64,000 bases of DNA from Cymbomonas tetramitiformis (taxonomy: Eukaryota > Chlorophyta > Pyramimonadophyceae > Pyramimonadales > Pyramimonadaceae). Shown one piece after another: positions 32,480-43,905 of this stretch; the stretch's first letter is position 1; every line of letters begins with the position of its first letter. Both the position numbers and the translations under genes were made by a program. The DNA lies in contig LGRX02003598.1 of NCBI GenBank assembly GCA_001247695.2, positions 1-64,000 on the forward strand, written 5' to 3'. The notes below the pieces were generated by a model. It was not told the DNA's origin. It did not search any database and worked only from the letters and a program-made list of their open reading frames with translations.

Positions 32480-33809
32480 TTGAGCGTGAGTTTGGTGATA
32501 GTTGCCATGATTTGGGCATGCGTATGTCTGTATAGCCGCCGGGTGGAAGTGGATTTTGGGAGGCGGTTATGCCTATGGTGCCATTCTGGCGGGCACTGCT
32601 TCTTGGAGAGCTCGGTGGATTCGTCTGCCTTTGCTGCGAGGAGAGACAGAAGGTGGTGATGTACATCTTCTGTGTTTCCCCTTGAATTTTGTGGGGAGCA
32701 CTTAGGTGCCTGCATGTTTCCTTTTTTGACATGGGGTGTCCATGCTGTGTGGTGTGACTGCATTCATGACATAACCTTGGACCAACGGGTCCCATCCATC
32801 GACCGGGAGCCACTGGGGGACATGCCAGCAGGGCCCGCTCACTCCGTAACCCAGAGACCAGCAGTTGTTTGGCGATGATCGGTCACATCGTTTCATCTTT
32901 CCATGCTGCTTTGCATTAGGGTTGGGAATATGTATGAGTTTGTGGTATCTTGTCACGGCCCCGCCCTGCTCTTAATTTGCTTCTCACATCCACTGGGATG
33001 ATGGTGGGCTGGCTTTTGTTGGCCGATCGTATGCCGTTCAGTATGTCCGTATAGTAAATGTGCATTTGTGAAAGCATAGCATTTTCATGGTTCGGAACAG
33101 TTGGTATGACCTGTGCATGTGGGGAAATGGGAGATGGGAAGCAAGGAGTTGGGAGTTGGGAGTGGAAATGCTCATGCGGATATGCTCGCTCCTCACAACT
33201 AGCATCGAGCCTAACATGAATGTCAGAAGAAATGCCATACCTTCGTCCGTCACTTGGAGATTCACTTGATTCGTTGGACATTAGTAATTGAGCATGCATT
33301 ATGTTGCCACTGTATTTTGAACATCACTATCGTATGGTATAGTGATGGTTGCGGCTTTTGATTGGTTGAATGCTCGTCTATGATGGTTGTTGGTCATGCT
33401 CATGTTGCGCTTGGATGATTATGACTTGGTTGTATGGAGCATTTACATGCAACTCGATTGTGGGGGGCTTTGGCTACCCGCCTGTGATAAATCGACATAG
33501 TCATTGGGACCAGCACAAATTATGTGCCACCGATGTCTGATATTGTGCTAGAATTGCTTCATTCGTCAACATCAACATATTGGATCGTGCAATACGCAGA
33601 CAGGAATCCATATGCATAATTTCCTCAACTGCATGTATGCTACATTAAGGATTGTCCTCCAACGACTCTCTTATTTCGCAGGAAACGGCATTCTTGTTTT
33701 TTTCAACAACCTTCTTGCAGATTTGTTTATGATATAGCATGAAATGAGTTGCAAACTTTGCTGATGCTGTTCGGATGGTATGTGGTGTCATGATTAAGCA
33801 GACACAGAT
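32480..33809. other. Intergenic stretch, no supportable gene
   Basis: Moderately AT-rich with only short ORFs lacking recognisable domains. Last exons or 3' UTR of the Fea1-like gene may lie here. Confidence 0.4.
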
Positions 33810-34145
33810 GTGGAGTTTTGTGGAACGTTGCAATCCTCCACAATGTGGGTGGCTAACACGACATACCACTTGACCTGCCAATCGTATGTGTCTCAAGAGG
33901 CCGAGTTGTACATTCAAGCAGGCACAGTTGTGCATGGCTACAAAACCGGTGCAAGTAGTAACAGCACTACCAGCAGCAGCAGCAGCAGCAACAATAGAAG
34001 TAGTAGTGGAAGCCAAATTCGATATGTGGGTGCTTTGGAGTATTTGGGGAGCCGGCCAGTGTCATCAACATGCTTTTTGTTTCACAAGTCAGCAAATCAA
34101 CAACTACACCCACTAGAGTGTCTCGCCTGGTACACACACATATAG
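33810..34145 (+). pseudogene. Fragment resembling a beta-helix/adhesin-type repeat domain, frameshifted
   Basis: One frame reads MWVANTTYHLTCQSYVSQEA, then ELYIQAGTVVHG. This fits the 'W...tY.L.g..yV..GatLtI.aGTvv.g' signature of right-handed beta-helix surface proteins. After a (CAG)n-type simple repeat (about 33966-33992), another frame continues with IEVVVEAKFDMW and CHQHAFCFTSQQ, resembling the following 'alvVe.g..i.....PI.FTS' segment. A frame change at the simple repeat is likely. Family assignment is tentative. Confidence 0.35.
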
Positions 34146-34941
34146 ATGAATCGACAACTGGGTGATGTCGAAAACCTTAGGATTTGCTGTGATTTGTTGG
34201 CTGCATTCATTTCGAAGGCATAGGGATAGGCGAACTCCTCCTTAATTTTGAGTGCAATATAAAATATTTCAATTATTGTATGCACACACTGTATGCATGT
34301 TCGTATCCTTGGTCGCTTTCTTTGGCACCAGATATCCACAAAATGTCTCGTGCACCTTGAACCCGCCACAGCACTACACCCGGGGGCAAAGAATTCAGCA
34401 CACACACCAGGGCACTTAGCCGGATCTTCCGGAGCAACTGGAAGCGATTTTCTAAAATACGCGCGTTGTATTTTTTTCTTGTTGTCGTCCACAACTAAAA
34501 TATACTGAAACTACCCCAAATGTCATAAGGACAGTTGAAGTATGCCCACGGTACATTATCATGTTTACTTGGACATATTGAATGACCGCAGCTCGAGAAT
34601 CGATATAATATGTGCCCTCATGCCCGTTAAATGTTACATAACCGAAACCAGGGCTTTTAGGGTTAGAAGGGCGTATTTTCGTGATTTCCCAAGTTCGCAT
34701 CACGAGTTTCGCGGTGTCACAAAGTAGCGATTGTAGGGCTATCTGGGGTCTGTACACGCGTTGCGGTTTTGTAGTTTTCAAACCCCAATGCAAAAGGTGC
34801 GCACTTTTCTCAAACCCAAACCCGCACGATATGCAAAAGCTGGAAATTTATCATTACAAAGCCTCAAAATATACGAGTCGTGGAAGCGGTGATGGTCATG
34901 TATGATTGAGACAATCGATATAGAGTCTCCAACAGAGTTCG
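34146..34941. other. AT-rich spacer before element X
   Basis: No gene seen. Its last five bases (GTTCG, 34937-34941) are the target duplication of element X. Confidence 0.5.
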
Positions 34942-35447
34942 TGTGGGAGGCAGCTGTAACCCTCCTCACATAACAGACACTGTAACTACTTGTGATGGGA
35001 CTCATATAAAGCAAGGTTCTATATTATGCTTTATAAGGTCATAGTGAGCTATGTCACTCTTAGGATCTATGTCCTGACTTACTACATATACTTGCAGGTA
35101 AGAATTAGGTATTATTTGACTTTTGCCATGCGGCTGTTTTTACTCTAGAAATCTCAACTGTTTCTTTGGCCTTGGCCATTACTTATTCACTCAGCTCTCT
35201 GAGGTAATCCTAGTCAGCATGGCCAAGTCTCATCAACCTATCATATGCTTGTACTGCATTATCATGTGCCAGTATTCTTCATGACACATTATTACACAGT
35301 ACAGTAGTACTGTGTACTCCCATATAAGGGGGGTCTCTTCCTCAACAGGGGTCTCGGGCGCTAATGCTGTAAGGCGCGTATGACACTACTGGCATGTATG
35401 ACATTGCTGAGTCATCCGCGCATGACACCGTGTGTTGTCCTAGCACA
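34942..35447 (-). repeat. LTR of element X (3' LTR in element orientation)
   Basis: 506 bp, TGTGGGAGGCAGCTG to GTCCTAGCACA on the plus strand; matches 62955-63470 apart from a 10-bp indel and scattered substitutions. Confidence 0.9.
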
Positions 35448-35502
35448 ACTCCCCCCCCCTTCAGGTGGGAAGCGTCCTCGCTTGTGCTTAGATGCACAGT
35501 CG

Positions 35503-36360
35503 TTAGGCTGATTCGGAGCCCATGGTGTCCCGCTCGCTGTCGTCGGACATCACTGGTGGCGGCGTAGGGCTGTACTCCGGCATCAAGGTCACAGGCTCCT
35601 CGTCATCTTCTTCCAGATTAGCGCAGACTCTTTCATCGTTGAGCTCTGTCTCATTTTCATCTCTCCAGAGCATCTCCGCTAGATATTCACACACCGCTGC
35701 GATTGCTCCCACGGGTTGTTCCACCGGTAGAGAGCTGAATAATTGTTGAAGCAAGGTCGCGGGGATGCCATACACGTGCCATCCAGCTCCCATGCCTGGC
35801 CTAGGGTCGCCCGACTCTCTGCTGGTGGAGCCGCTCTGCGCCATCTTCTCGTGTCGTCCATAGCGGCGTTTCCGGAAGTCGCAGGGGTTTTCGGGGTCGC
35901 AAGACTTCAGGGTGGTGATAGGCGCATTGGTCCAGAAGTGGGTGGGCTTCTTGTAGGGCATACCATACTTGCAATATGTAGCCAGATGCGGAGGTGGCAA
36001 CCCTTGCATGCATCGGCGAGTGTGCAACCCATGAGGAGCTCGGCCACGCGGGCTCTCGATGAAGTAGAAGCTCGGCTGGAGGTACTTGATGATCTCCAAC
36101 GTTCTCCGTACTTGCCTGTCAGCACCACGCAGGTTTCGTATCCCCGCCGTCTTGGCTTGGCTATACTCTGTGCATGGAGGACTCGCCCAAATGACGTCAA
36201 AGTGCCTGGGCGAGAACTGCCGATAGTCCCAGTGCAGGATGTTTTCGCAGTGAGTGGGATTCCATCGGTTCTGGATGTCCACCGAGACCACCTCGCACCC
36301 TGGAAACTGCTTGCTGAACTGACGTTCGACAGAGCTCGTGCCACAAAACAACACCAGGAT
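35503..36360 (-). CDS. C5-cytosine DNA methyltransferase domain of element X
   Basis: Minus-strand ORF of about 285 aa, open back to a stop near 36380. Motif I is LVLFCGTSSVERQF (F.G.GS type), motif IV is the catalytic ASPPCTEYS with the nucleophile Cys, and motif VI is IESPRGRAPHG in place of the usual ENV. A conserved CKYGMPYKKPTHFWTN segment follows. It is clearly homologous to the domain at 60700-61424 in element Y. It sits after the chromodomain of the Gypsy pol, just before the 3' LTR. Would methylate cytosine in DNA. Whether it is active cannot be judged; its upstream linkage to pol is frameshifted. Confidence 0.75.
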   Translation of the reverse strand: MLVLFCGTSSVERQFSKQFPGCEVVSVDIQNRWNPTHCENILHWDYRQFSPRHFDVIWASPPCTEYSQAKTAGIRNLRGADRQVRRTLEIIKYLQPSFYFIESPRGRAPHGLHTRRCMQGLPPPHLATYCKYGMPYKKPTHFWTNAPITTLKSCDPENPCDFRKRRYGRHEKMAQSGSTSRESGDPRPGMGAGWHVYGIPATLLQQLFSSLPVEQPVGAIAAVCEYLAEMLWRDENETELNDERVCANLEEDDEEPVTLMPEYSPTPPPVMSDDSERDTMGSESA

Positions 36361-36559
36361 CCGTATTGGGCGTCGAGACGGTTAAAGGTGTGCTGCTCCT
36401 CGACCAGGTCCTTGGAATGGCATGAAACTGGTGGGCGACACCGTCGCGAATGTGCCCACCTCGTCGTCGGCTCGTTCTTCTGGGATCCAGGCCATTCCGT
36501 CCGCTTGTAACTCCTCAGGGTCCGTCAACCATACCGCTCCTGCTGTCTCCTCGCGTTTG

Positions 36560-37029
36560 CGAGTGACCCTGCTCCTTTCACGTTCTTACCTCTTGGCCTC
36601 GACCTTCTCGAACTCCTGCAAAGCGCGGTTAGGTATCCCTTTTCGGCCAACTCCATCGAACTCGAGGTCCTCGCGAGTCTTCCACTCATTCTCGGAGCGC
36701 GGCATACCGACTCACTTGACCATGTACTCCGTCCATGTCCGCCCACTACGTCTCCTTGTGCGTGCCCTCTCAATGCACTCTTCCGCCATCTCTTTGCGGC
36801 CGCTCACATCCACAGGAGGAGGCGGAATCTCAGCACTCCTGTCCGCGAACTTATCCTGGCCCGACTCTACCGGGGTGAGCCTGTCCACGGTGAAGACGTC
36901 GTGCACTTTCCACTGCGGTGGCAGCTTCAAGCGGTAAGCCGCAGGGGCCCCTCGGTCCTCGGGGGCGAGCTCCATCTGCCGATCGCTGTGGAAGGCCTCC
37001 TGTTGTTGATACAGCCGCCAAGAGATCAC
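36560..37029 (-). pseudogene. Element X pol remnant: post-integrase region and chromodomain with a nonsense codon
   Basis: Minus-strand EDRGAPAAYRLKLPPQWKVHDVF and DRLTPVESG match the end of Gypsy integrase (same region in Y at about 60190-60270). The chromodomain follows: TWTEYMVK, a TGA stop at 36712-36714 where a conserved Trp is expected (Y has EWKVRWLG), then VGMPRSENEWKTREDLEFDG and ALQEFEKVEAK. Upstream pol and gag of X are missing. Confidence 0.7.
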
Positions 37030-37180
37030 TCCAACCAGGGCTCATGTCCCCAGTGTCGGTGATGCTGTTGAGCTGGCACTCGATGGGGTCGTCCTTGGCA
37101 TGAGGGTCGCCTAGGTCAAGAGGGTCGTCCATGTCGGAGTCCCATGGTAACTCGTAGGTGCCTGCATCGGCCAAGAGCCC

Positions 37181-37348
37181 TAACTTTTTCATTATTCTCT
37201 TTTACCTTTCAGTAAACACCACCTCTAGCACTAGTTGTTCTTAGTCTATTCTAAATTCGTTTCAACCTTAAAGTCTAATCCGACTTCGGATTCCTATTAT
37301 TCATACTTCAACACATCCGAAACGGCTTTCATTGCGCAGTTTGGTCCA
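37181..37348 (+). repeat. 5' LTR remnant of element Y
   Basis: TAACTTTTTCATTATTCTC to TTTGGTCCA, matching 62072-62240 almost perfectly. Homology stops abruptly at 37181, where element X sequence begins. Confidence 0.85.
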
Positions 37349-37351
37349 ACT

Positions 37352-37363
37352 TGGTATCAGAAC
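37352..37363 (+). promoter_or_regulatory. Primer-binding site of element Y
   Basis: TGGTATCAGAAC, three bases after the LTR end; matches the initiator tRNA-Met 3' end complement (TGGTATCAGAGC) at 10 or 11 of 12 bases. Confidence 0.75.
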
Positions 37364-38009
37364 GTAGTTCTGACTACGTCAAACACTTTAGGTCAACTCT
37401 CCTTGCTCCCACACTTAAGGGACAAGGAGCATCTTATAACAAGACTTTGGTTAGACAGTGTGCTGCTGGGGTGCCGAGTTTCGGCATCTTGTTCAGCGGA
37501 GCCACTTCTACCAGGTCCTGTTGATACGTAGAGCCCAAAACCTCGAGTGGTGACTGGCCGTCTGCAAGATGTTGTTCACCAAGTCAACGGAAGAGGCCTC
37601 AAACCACCCTTAAGTGTGGTACACCGTTGACCAACCATCTTTGGAACTTCAGTGAGCTGCCAACGAGCTGTATTTGGCCATCCCACCTTGCCGAGCCCAC
37701 ACCACCGGGCCTGGTGCATACTCTGAAGCCGGAACCTCAGACCCGACCCGGCAGGTGTAAGATGTTGTGGTGAAAGTCAACGGAAGAGCCCTCCACACAG
37801 TGTAAAAAGCGTTGACCGAGCCCCACTAGCCCACTGATAGGCCCACTTGGGTCAGAACCGCTCTCCACCGGTTCTCACAGCCAGCTGTCGCCTTCCTGAG
37901 CCCCAAGAGGCCCAAACGGACCCCTCAGCGCTGGGGGAGCCCCTGAGTGACACCACACCAACTGTAACAGCCCTAGACGGCTTACAACACCGTTACAAGA
38001 ACCCCTAAT
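37364..38009 (+). other. Untranslated leader of element Y
   Basis: No ORF with support. Region between primer-binding site and the first long ORF. Confidence 0.5.
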
Positions 38010-41000
38010 ATGCCAACGACGACTGGGACCCCACCGTCACCAGGGCACAGGTTCCACTGGCTCAGAGGGCCCGGAGGACCTGTAGTTCTCGCCCTTAGCC
38101 AGCCCTATCCTGGGTCTTCCGGAGGGGAGCCACCCCACCTTGTCCTCCGACACCCAAGCCCTCTTGGGTATGCCGGGAGGAGAGGCAGGGTTTGGGGCAA
38201 ACCCTAGCCTGGAAGCTGCAGCCCCCTGGTTTGGGCCACCTCTACCAGCCCACCCTTGGGTGCTACCTCCTGGGAGCATGGTGCTGTCAGCACCCCCGGC
38301 AGCCCAACCCAGTCCAGCCGCTGCGCCGGTCACCGCGGGGGGCGTAACCTACTACCCTCCTGCACCACCGGCTGCCCAACCCAGCCTGGCTGCTGCAGTT
38401 CCAGTTACCGCTGGAGGGGTGACTTATTACCCACAACCTGCAGGGGCCGTGGGGCTGGAGACACCTGGGCTCCCGGGGGGATACTACGGAGGAGTGATGC
38501 CGGGCGCATGGGGAACGCCGCACACTCCCGTCCCCTTCGTGTACGGGGAAGCGGGAGGGGCTGCACCCATGCCCTTGGGGCCCCACTTGCCCTACTGGGG
38601 TCTACCGCACCCTGCGACCGGGGCTGGGATCTACCCCCAGCCATACCCCGCTCTTCTGCCTTATGGGGCCCCGGGGCACACTCCTTACCATCATCTTCCC
38701 CCGGAGTACCTGCCGGTTCAACCGAGCTGGGGCCTAGCGGGAGGGCAAGGGGTGCCTCCGAACCCTACTCCGCAGGAAGCCCCGCTCGCGGACCCGCTCG
38801 GCACACCTCCCAGATCGACCCTCACCACCTTGGGGTCTGGAGGAGAGAGGCAAAACCTCTCAGGATCCGCCACAGCAGACCCTGCAGCCGGGAGCTATTC
38901 CGCCGGGCAGTCGCTGTCCAGCTACGGCGGAACCTCGCCGGCCTTCTCACCGTCTGATCAGCCCCCAGCTGACCAACCCCGCGCTCGCAGACTGTTGGGG
39001 AAGAAGAAGGTGAGCTTCGAGGCGGACGCTGGAGGAACCGGACTCGGGGAACCGGTCCCACCTGCTGCCACAGGCGAGGCATTGGCAGCACCCCCTGCGG
39101 CAGGGCTCTCTGGAAGGCCCGAGCATGGCGTAGACAGTGGGGAGCCACGCGCGGGGGTGGGTGCGAGAGGAGATGGTGTGGCGGGAAGGCACAGCCGAGG
39201 CGAAGGGCCGTACTCCACGGCCTCAGTACCAGTGGAGCCTCATAAGGAGCTGACACTGGGCCAACCACTCCTGGAAACCTCTGAGCTGTCAACCCCCGTC
39301 GAGCGCCTGAGTGCACCTGCCCGCTTACCCTACCGGCCACCGGAGTATGTGCCCACCGCTGACTATGAGGAAGTAAGAATGAGGAAGATAGCCGACCTAC
39401 TCTCCCTCCAGGGTTGCTTACTCCGGCGCGAGACCAGCTGGCCCGCCTGGTGGAAACTCTGCCGGACCCGAGGAAAGAGGCAGACCGGCACTTTCTTTTC
39501 ACAGCCTGCGTGGCCAATGCGGATGCCGCCGAGGCCTGGGAGAGTTACACAGTGCCAGAACCAGAGACAGCGAGGAGGCGGGCGCCTAGGGTCTACCGGA
39601 TTCAGTACTACCGCCACAGATCCGGGGCGCGAGGCCACAACTACCTTATGGCTACTGCGACAACACCCCGCACTCCACCTGGCGAACCTGCAATTACATG
39701 CGTTACGCCCCTCTTGCGAGGAGAATGAGTGGATGCAGCGCCTGCTGGAGGAAGACCCGGAGGAGGTCGGACGGGCGTTGCAGGTGGGGCGGGACCTCCC
39801 GAGCTTCAACTGTCACAGGAAGGACGCTACCCAAGGGGCACGATTCCACCTGTTTGAGCCCTTCAGTCGCTTCGCAGACGGACGGCTGGTCGACCGCTGG
39901 GCGGGAAAAAACGGGGAACTGATCCACTACCGGCGTGGACTTTTTGAGCCGGGTGAGGTCTGTCCCTGCAGCTCCTGCCTGCGCGCCCGGAAGCGAGACA
40001 GTGAAACTCTAGAGGGCCCCTTGCAGAGGAGCTGGCGTCAGTACGCCGAGGAGGAGAAGCGCCGGTCGCCAGCGGTCCCTGCGCCCGTCCCTCCACGTCC
40101 CCCTCCGCGAGGGGATGTGCCGGAGAACCTCGAAGACTGGGCGGAGGAGTTGCTGCGGCAGGGCTGTGAGGATGACCTTGGGTCGGGTCGTTCGGGCACC
40201 CCTGGTGTTTCCATGTTGGACGTGCTGGTGGCGGGAGTGGTCGAAAGGTTGCGTCCACATCAACCAGTGCCGGGGTCTCGGACCGCTGAGAACGCACTGC
40301 CAGTCGCCCCTGCGGACTCGCTTCACCCGGCCGGCCCGCCGCTCCCACTACCACCCCCATCATCACTGGTGGACAGTGGAGATAGAACGTCCCGGGAAAT
40401 GGTTCCCCTGACTCCGGGGACTCAGCGTGTCCTGGTCATCCACTCCATTGAGGGAGCGGTGCTATGGGAAGTACTGCCCTTCGGAGACCTGCCAGAGGGG
40501 GATCTCTCTCCGCGACCCCTGGCACAGTTGCCCCGCGAGGGTCCGCGAGACGGACTCCTGGACCTGTGGCAACTGGTGGCACATAAGACGGGGGTGACGC
40601 TGGATGATTACTTGACCCACGCCCGTGCCCCTCGAGCAGAGTACATGGTCAGTCTGGGGGACGGGTCCAGCCCGGGAGGGGGACACGCCTGGGGCTATGC
40701 CTGGATGGTGGACCAGCAAGTGTTTGGGGAGCTGGTCAACCGCCAGCGGCGAGTGATCCCTCTGCACTGGGTCCCCTGGGGGAGCATGAGCAATCTGGGC
40801 CCGATGCAATTCCACGATGCGGACAGGAGGCTAATTATCAGCCTCTTCCAGCGAGCCCGTGATGGAGTTCGTTTCCCTCCAGTAGCATGGGCCCCAGCTG
40901 CCGCCCGCCGTGCGTACCGCACCTACACGGAGAAGGCTCCCGAGCAGGTCCCTCTCAGCTCTCCCCTGAACCCTCGCTACACAGGAGGGGGTTCAACCGA

Positions 41001-41709
41001 TGGACCGGCTTATCAGTCCGTCTCCTGGGTGCCCCCTCCGCCAGCAGGACCTCCCCCCAGCTCGGCGAGAGCCCGCGCGCCCGGGACAGGACTCCCTCCG
41101 AGAATGACCCCTCTCGCCATGCCCCCGATGAATCTGGCGCGGGAAACCCCGCAGCATCCGAGTGCCCCAGCACTGCCAGAGATCCCCCCCGGGACAGGAG
41201 GGTCACCGCAGCGGGAGCTCCCCCTGCAATATCCCCCGGGATATGAGCCCTGGCGGGCCGGGTTAGCCTCCTCAGCTACGCCGGGGCCCAATCCAGGGTG
41301 GGCCCCTCCCAGTCGAGGGAGACCCTGCCAGCCTGAGACGGGAGACACCTACCTGCGCAGCGGGGAACATGAGCTCAAGAGCATGCACAACCTCACGAGA
41401 CAGCTCAAGGATGAGAATACTCTCCGGGAGTCTGCTAAGAAGGTCCTTCGCAAGATCGCCCCATTTCCAGGAGAGGCCAAGCTGCTGAAGGGACTGCTGG
41501 AGTTCCACTCCAGCATCACCAATGCCCTGGAGGATGAGACGGTGAAGGCAGCGATGGCCACCGACAGGACCCCCCAAAATGGAGTCCCTCCAGGGGAGAA
41601 GGTCTTGTCCATGGGGGGGGGTGACCCGGGAGATATGGGAACACTGCCTGAGGGAGCTGCCGAAGAACAAAATGGACATGGACCCAGTTCGGTGGAAACT
41701 GACCTATGA
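38010..41709 (+). pseudogene. Element Y first ORF: proline-rich protein leading into gag, frameshifted
   Basis: The long frame 38140-41709 (about 1190 aa) begins with repeats of AAPVTAGGVTYYPPAPPAAQ and other Pro/Gly/Ala-rich sequence. An ATG at 38010 in another frame may be the original start. Between about 39400 and 39725 the neighbouring frame (DQLARLVETLPDPRKEADRH, VYRIQYYRHRSGARGHNYL) looks like the real protein, so two compensating frameshifts are likely. The ORF then continues normally (NEWMQRLLEEDP; CPCSSCLRARKRD). The C-terminus (KIAPFPGEAKLLKGLLEFHS) is the start of a gag domain and loses frame at the G8 run near 41614-41621. N-terminal function not recognised. Confidence 0.6.
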
Positions 41710-42860
41710 CACCATGGAGAAGTTCTTCGGGCGCGTGGTACAGGTGGCCCTCTACAAGGATGACCTGTCCCAGCACCATCGGAAGACTCAGGCAGCCCGG
41801 CAGCAAGATCATGAGTCCGCCGCCGCCTTCAGCCTGCGCCTGGTGCAGATGGTGCGGCTGGCTCAGCTCCTGCATCGGTGCTCGGAGGGCTGCCAGGACA
41901 TGGATGATGCTAGCCTGCCCAGCCTCCTGGTGGAGGGGCTGCGGGTGGAGACCCGGAACTGGGTCAAAGGGGAGATGGAGAGACAGAATGTGGACTTGCG
42001 AGACCTCAGCACCATCCCCCACGAGGAACCCCTGATCTGGCTAGAGACCCTGGCGACGCGCTTCGAGGAGTCGCGTCCTTCGGCAGCGCGAGCAACGCGC
42101 CCCGAGGAATCGCGTCATTTGGCAACGCGGACCTCACTTTCTCGATCCCCACGCAGATTCGCCCTGGCTACAACCACTGCAACCCCAGCGAATGACCTGG
42201 AGGCAATCTGCGCGGAGCAGGAGTCTGATATTGACGAGCCAGAAGACAGGGGTTCCCCTCAACTGGCCGCAGCCGCCGCCACCGGTGCGCCCCGGGCCCC
42301 GTTCAAATGCTTCGCATGCCAGGAAGTGGGACACCGCGTAGCGGAATGCCCCAATACAGTCCTGCGCAATAAGTGGCTGGAGGCGCGTAACGGCGCGCAG
42401 GTGGCCCGGCAAGTGGCAGCGCTACTGGACGAGGCCAGCCAGTGGCAGGAGGCCCACCAGCTGCCCGACGCCGCGGATGGAACCAGCGGGGAAGAAAGCG
42501 ACCCCGATCTCCCGGCAATGATGGCGGAAAGGTGCGGCCTGAACGCACTAGTGGGTCAAGGGGCTTTAGGCTCGCTAGGTGCACCGCTCAAGCGGCACCC
42601 CCAGCGTAGTCAACGCCATCTGCGGAACCCACATGTAGCCTTTCGGGGACGCTCGCGTCAGGGGGACCCCCAGAGGGACCTCTCTGAGGAGGTGCCCCTC
42701 CGCGAGACCACGGAGGCTGCCTCCGCCCTGGGGGAAAAGAAAGTACATTGGGCGGAGCCCGTTCATAAGTCTGCCACCTATCGCGCCACGGTCGCAGGCG
42801 TGAGTCGGCCGCAGACCGGATGGCGGGCCACCCCAGGTGGCTACTACCCAAATTCATGGT
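41579..42860 (+). CDS. Element Y gag: capsid region and CCHC zinc knuckle
   Basis: Frame following the G8 run. A helical gag region (WKLTYDTMEKFFGRVVQVAL; ESAAAFSLRLVQMVRLAQLL; LVEGLRVETRNWVKGE) is followed by a knuckle CFACQEVGHRVAEC (CX2CX4HX4C). The ORF runs to 42916 only because it enters inserted DNA at about 42860; the natural continuation resumes at 43906-43922. Confidence 0.75.
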
Positions 42861-43905
42861 CCTACCACAAGGACCACTGGGCAATTGCGGTTTCGATCAC
42901 TAAATCGACTATTTGAGGCACAAGCAACATTTGCACATGATATTTATGAGTTAAATGAATTTTATTTCTTATAGCGGCGGCCCCCATGAGACTTTAGGTG
43001 TGTGGTTGAACGACACGCTTTAGGGGTGTAATTTCACCAAAAGCTTGAAGAAAATGGTGGTCCTACCACAAGGACCACCGTTATTTTGAGTATTAGGAGT
43101 CACATGGGGGGCTCACGGTGATGCTCATGGTTATACATCTTGAGTTTATGACCAAATAAGATAACTGAATCGGTTACTTCGCACCCTCATCATCATTTCC
43201 GCTCTATTTTAGCATGGCGCATGTTCAACACAATGCAAATTCCGAATTTAGTGAATTCCGGACTTTAGAAATTGGCATTCATCCATTCTAAAATGTACAC
43301 GCCAGTCGGAAAATAAGATATTTGGATGATGTTAGACTTTCAGAAATTCGCAATACATATATACTTGAAGATTTAATGTGCCGCACACACCAACCTTGCG
43401 ATATATGCCCTCTAGCAAGCAATTATGATGGCTGGCTGGTCAGCTCGCGTGACCACTGTTTTAGGGGGGAAACCAACGAGCCAATATATTAGAGGGGAAG
43501 CCAACGAGCCAACGAGCCAATATATGCATTCCAACCGGGCCTACCGCCCAAATATGATTGGGACATATGTATAGGTTCAATTTGATGGTATCCGCGCAGG
43601 TGTAGTGTTGATATATGATTGGTAAAAAATTATTGAAGATGAGTCACTAATTTGCCACATTTTGAATGTTCCAAAAAGTCCGTTTTGAAAAATTTGAGTG
43701 TAGAGGTTTGAAATGCGTTCGTCATGGATATATGGGATGGATATAGGCCAAACCAGCGTTCAAATAAATTAATATAGGACCTATATATACCACCTTTCAT
43801 TGGTTAGACACCACAAATCACGGGAGATGGCCAATTAAATTATCGGAACAATGGTCCTCGTGGTAGGACCAAATCGTCGATTTGGTCCTACCACAAGGAC
43901 TGCGG
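42859..43905. mobile_element. AT-rich insertion in element Y bounded by GGTCCTACCACAAGGACC palindromes
   Basis: GGTCCTACCACAAGGACCA occurs at the left edge (42860-42878), again at about 43050, and with its inverse (TGGTCCTCGTGGTAGGACC, then ATTTGGTCCTACCACAAGG) at the right edge (43853-43900). The AT-rich interior contrasts sharply with the GC-rich gag/pol on both sides and has no ORF. Probably a MITE-like element; exact ends are obscured by the palindromic termini. Also holds short GCCAACGAGCC repeats near 43499-43520. Confidence 0.65.

Noticed and set aside
40381..40860. Possible Nudix-like domain in the long ORF of element Y
   Set aside because: Only a faint resemblance (ALWEVLPFGDLPEGD); the Nudix box glutamates are not in place.
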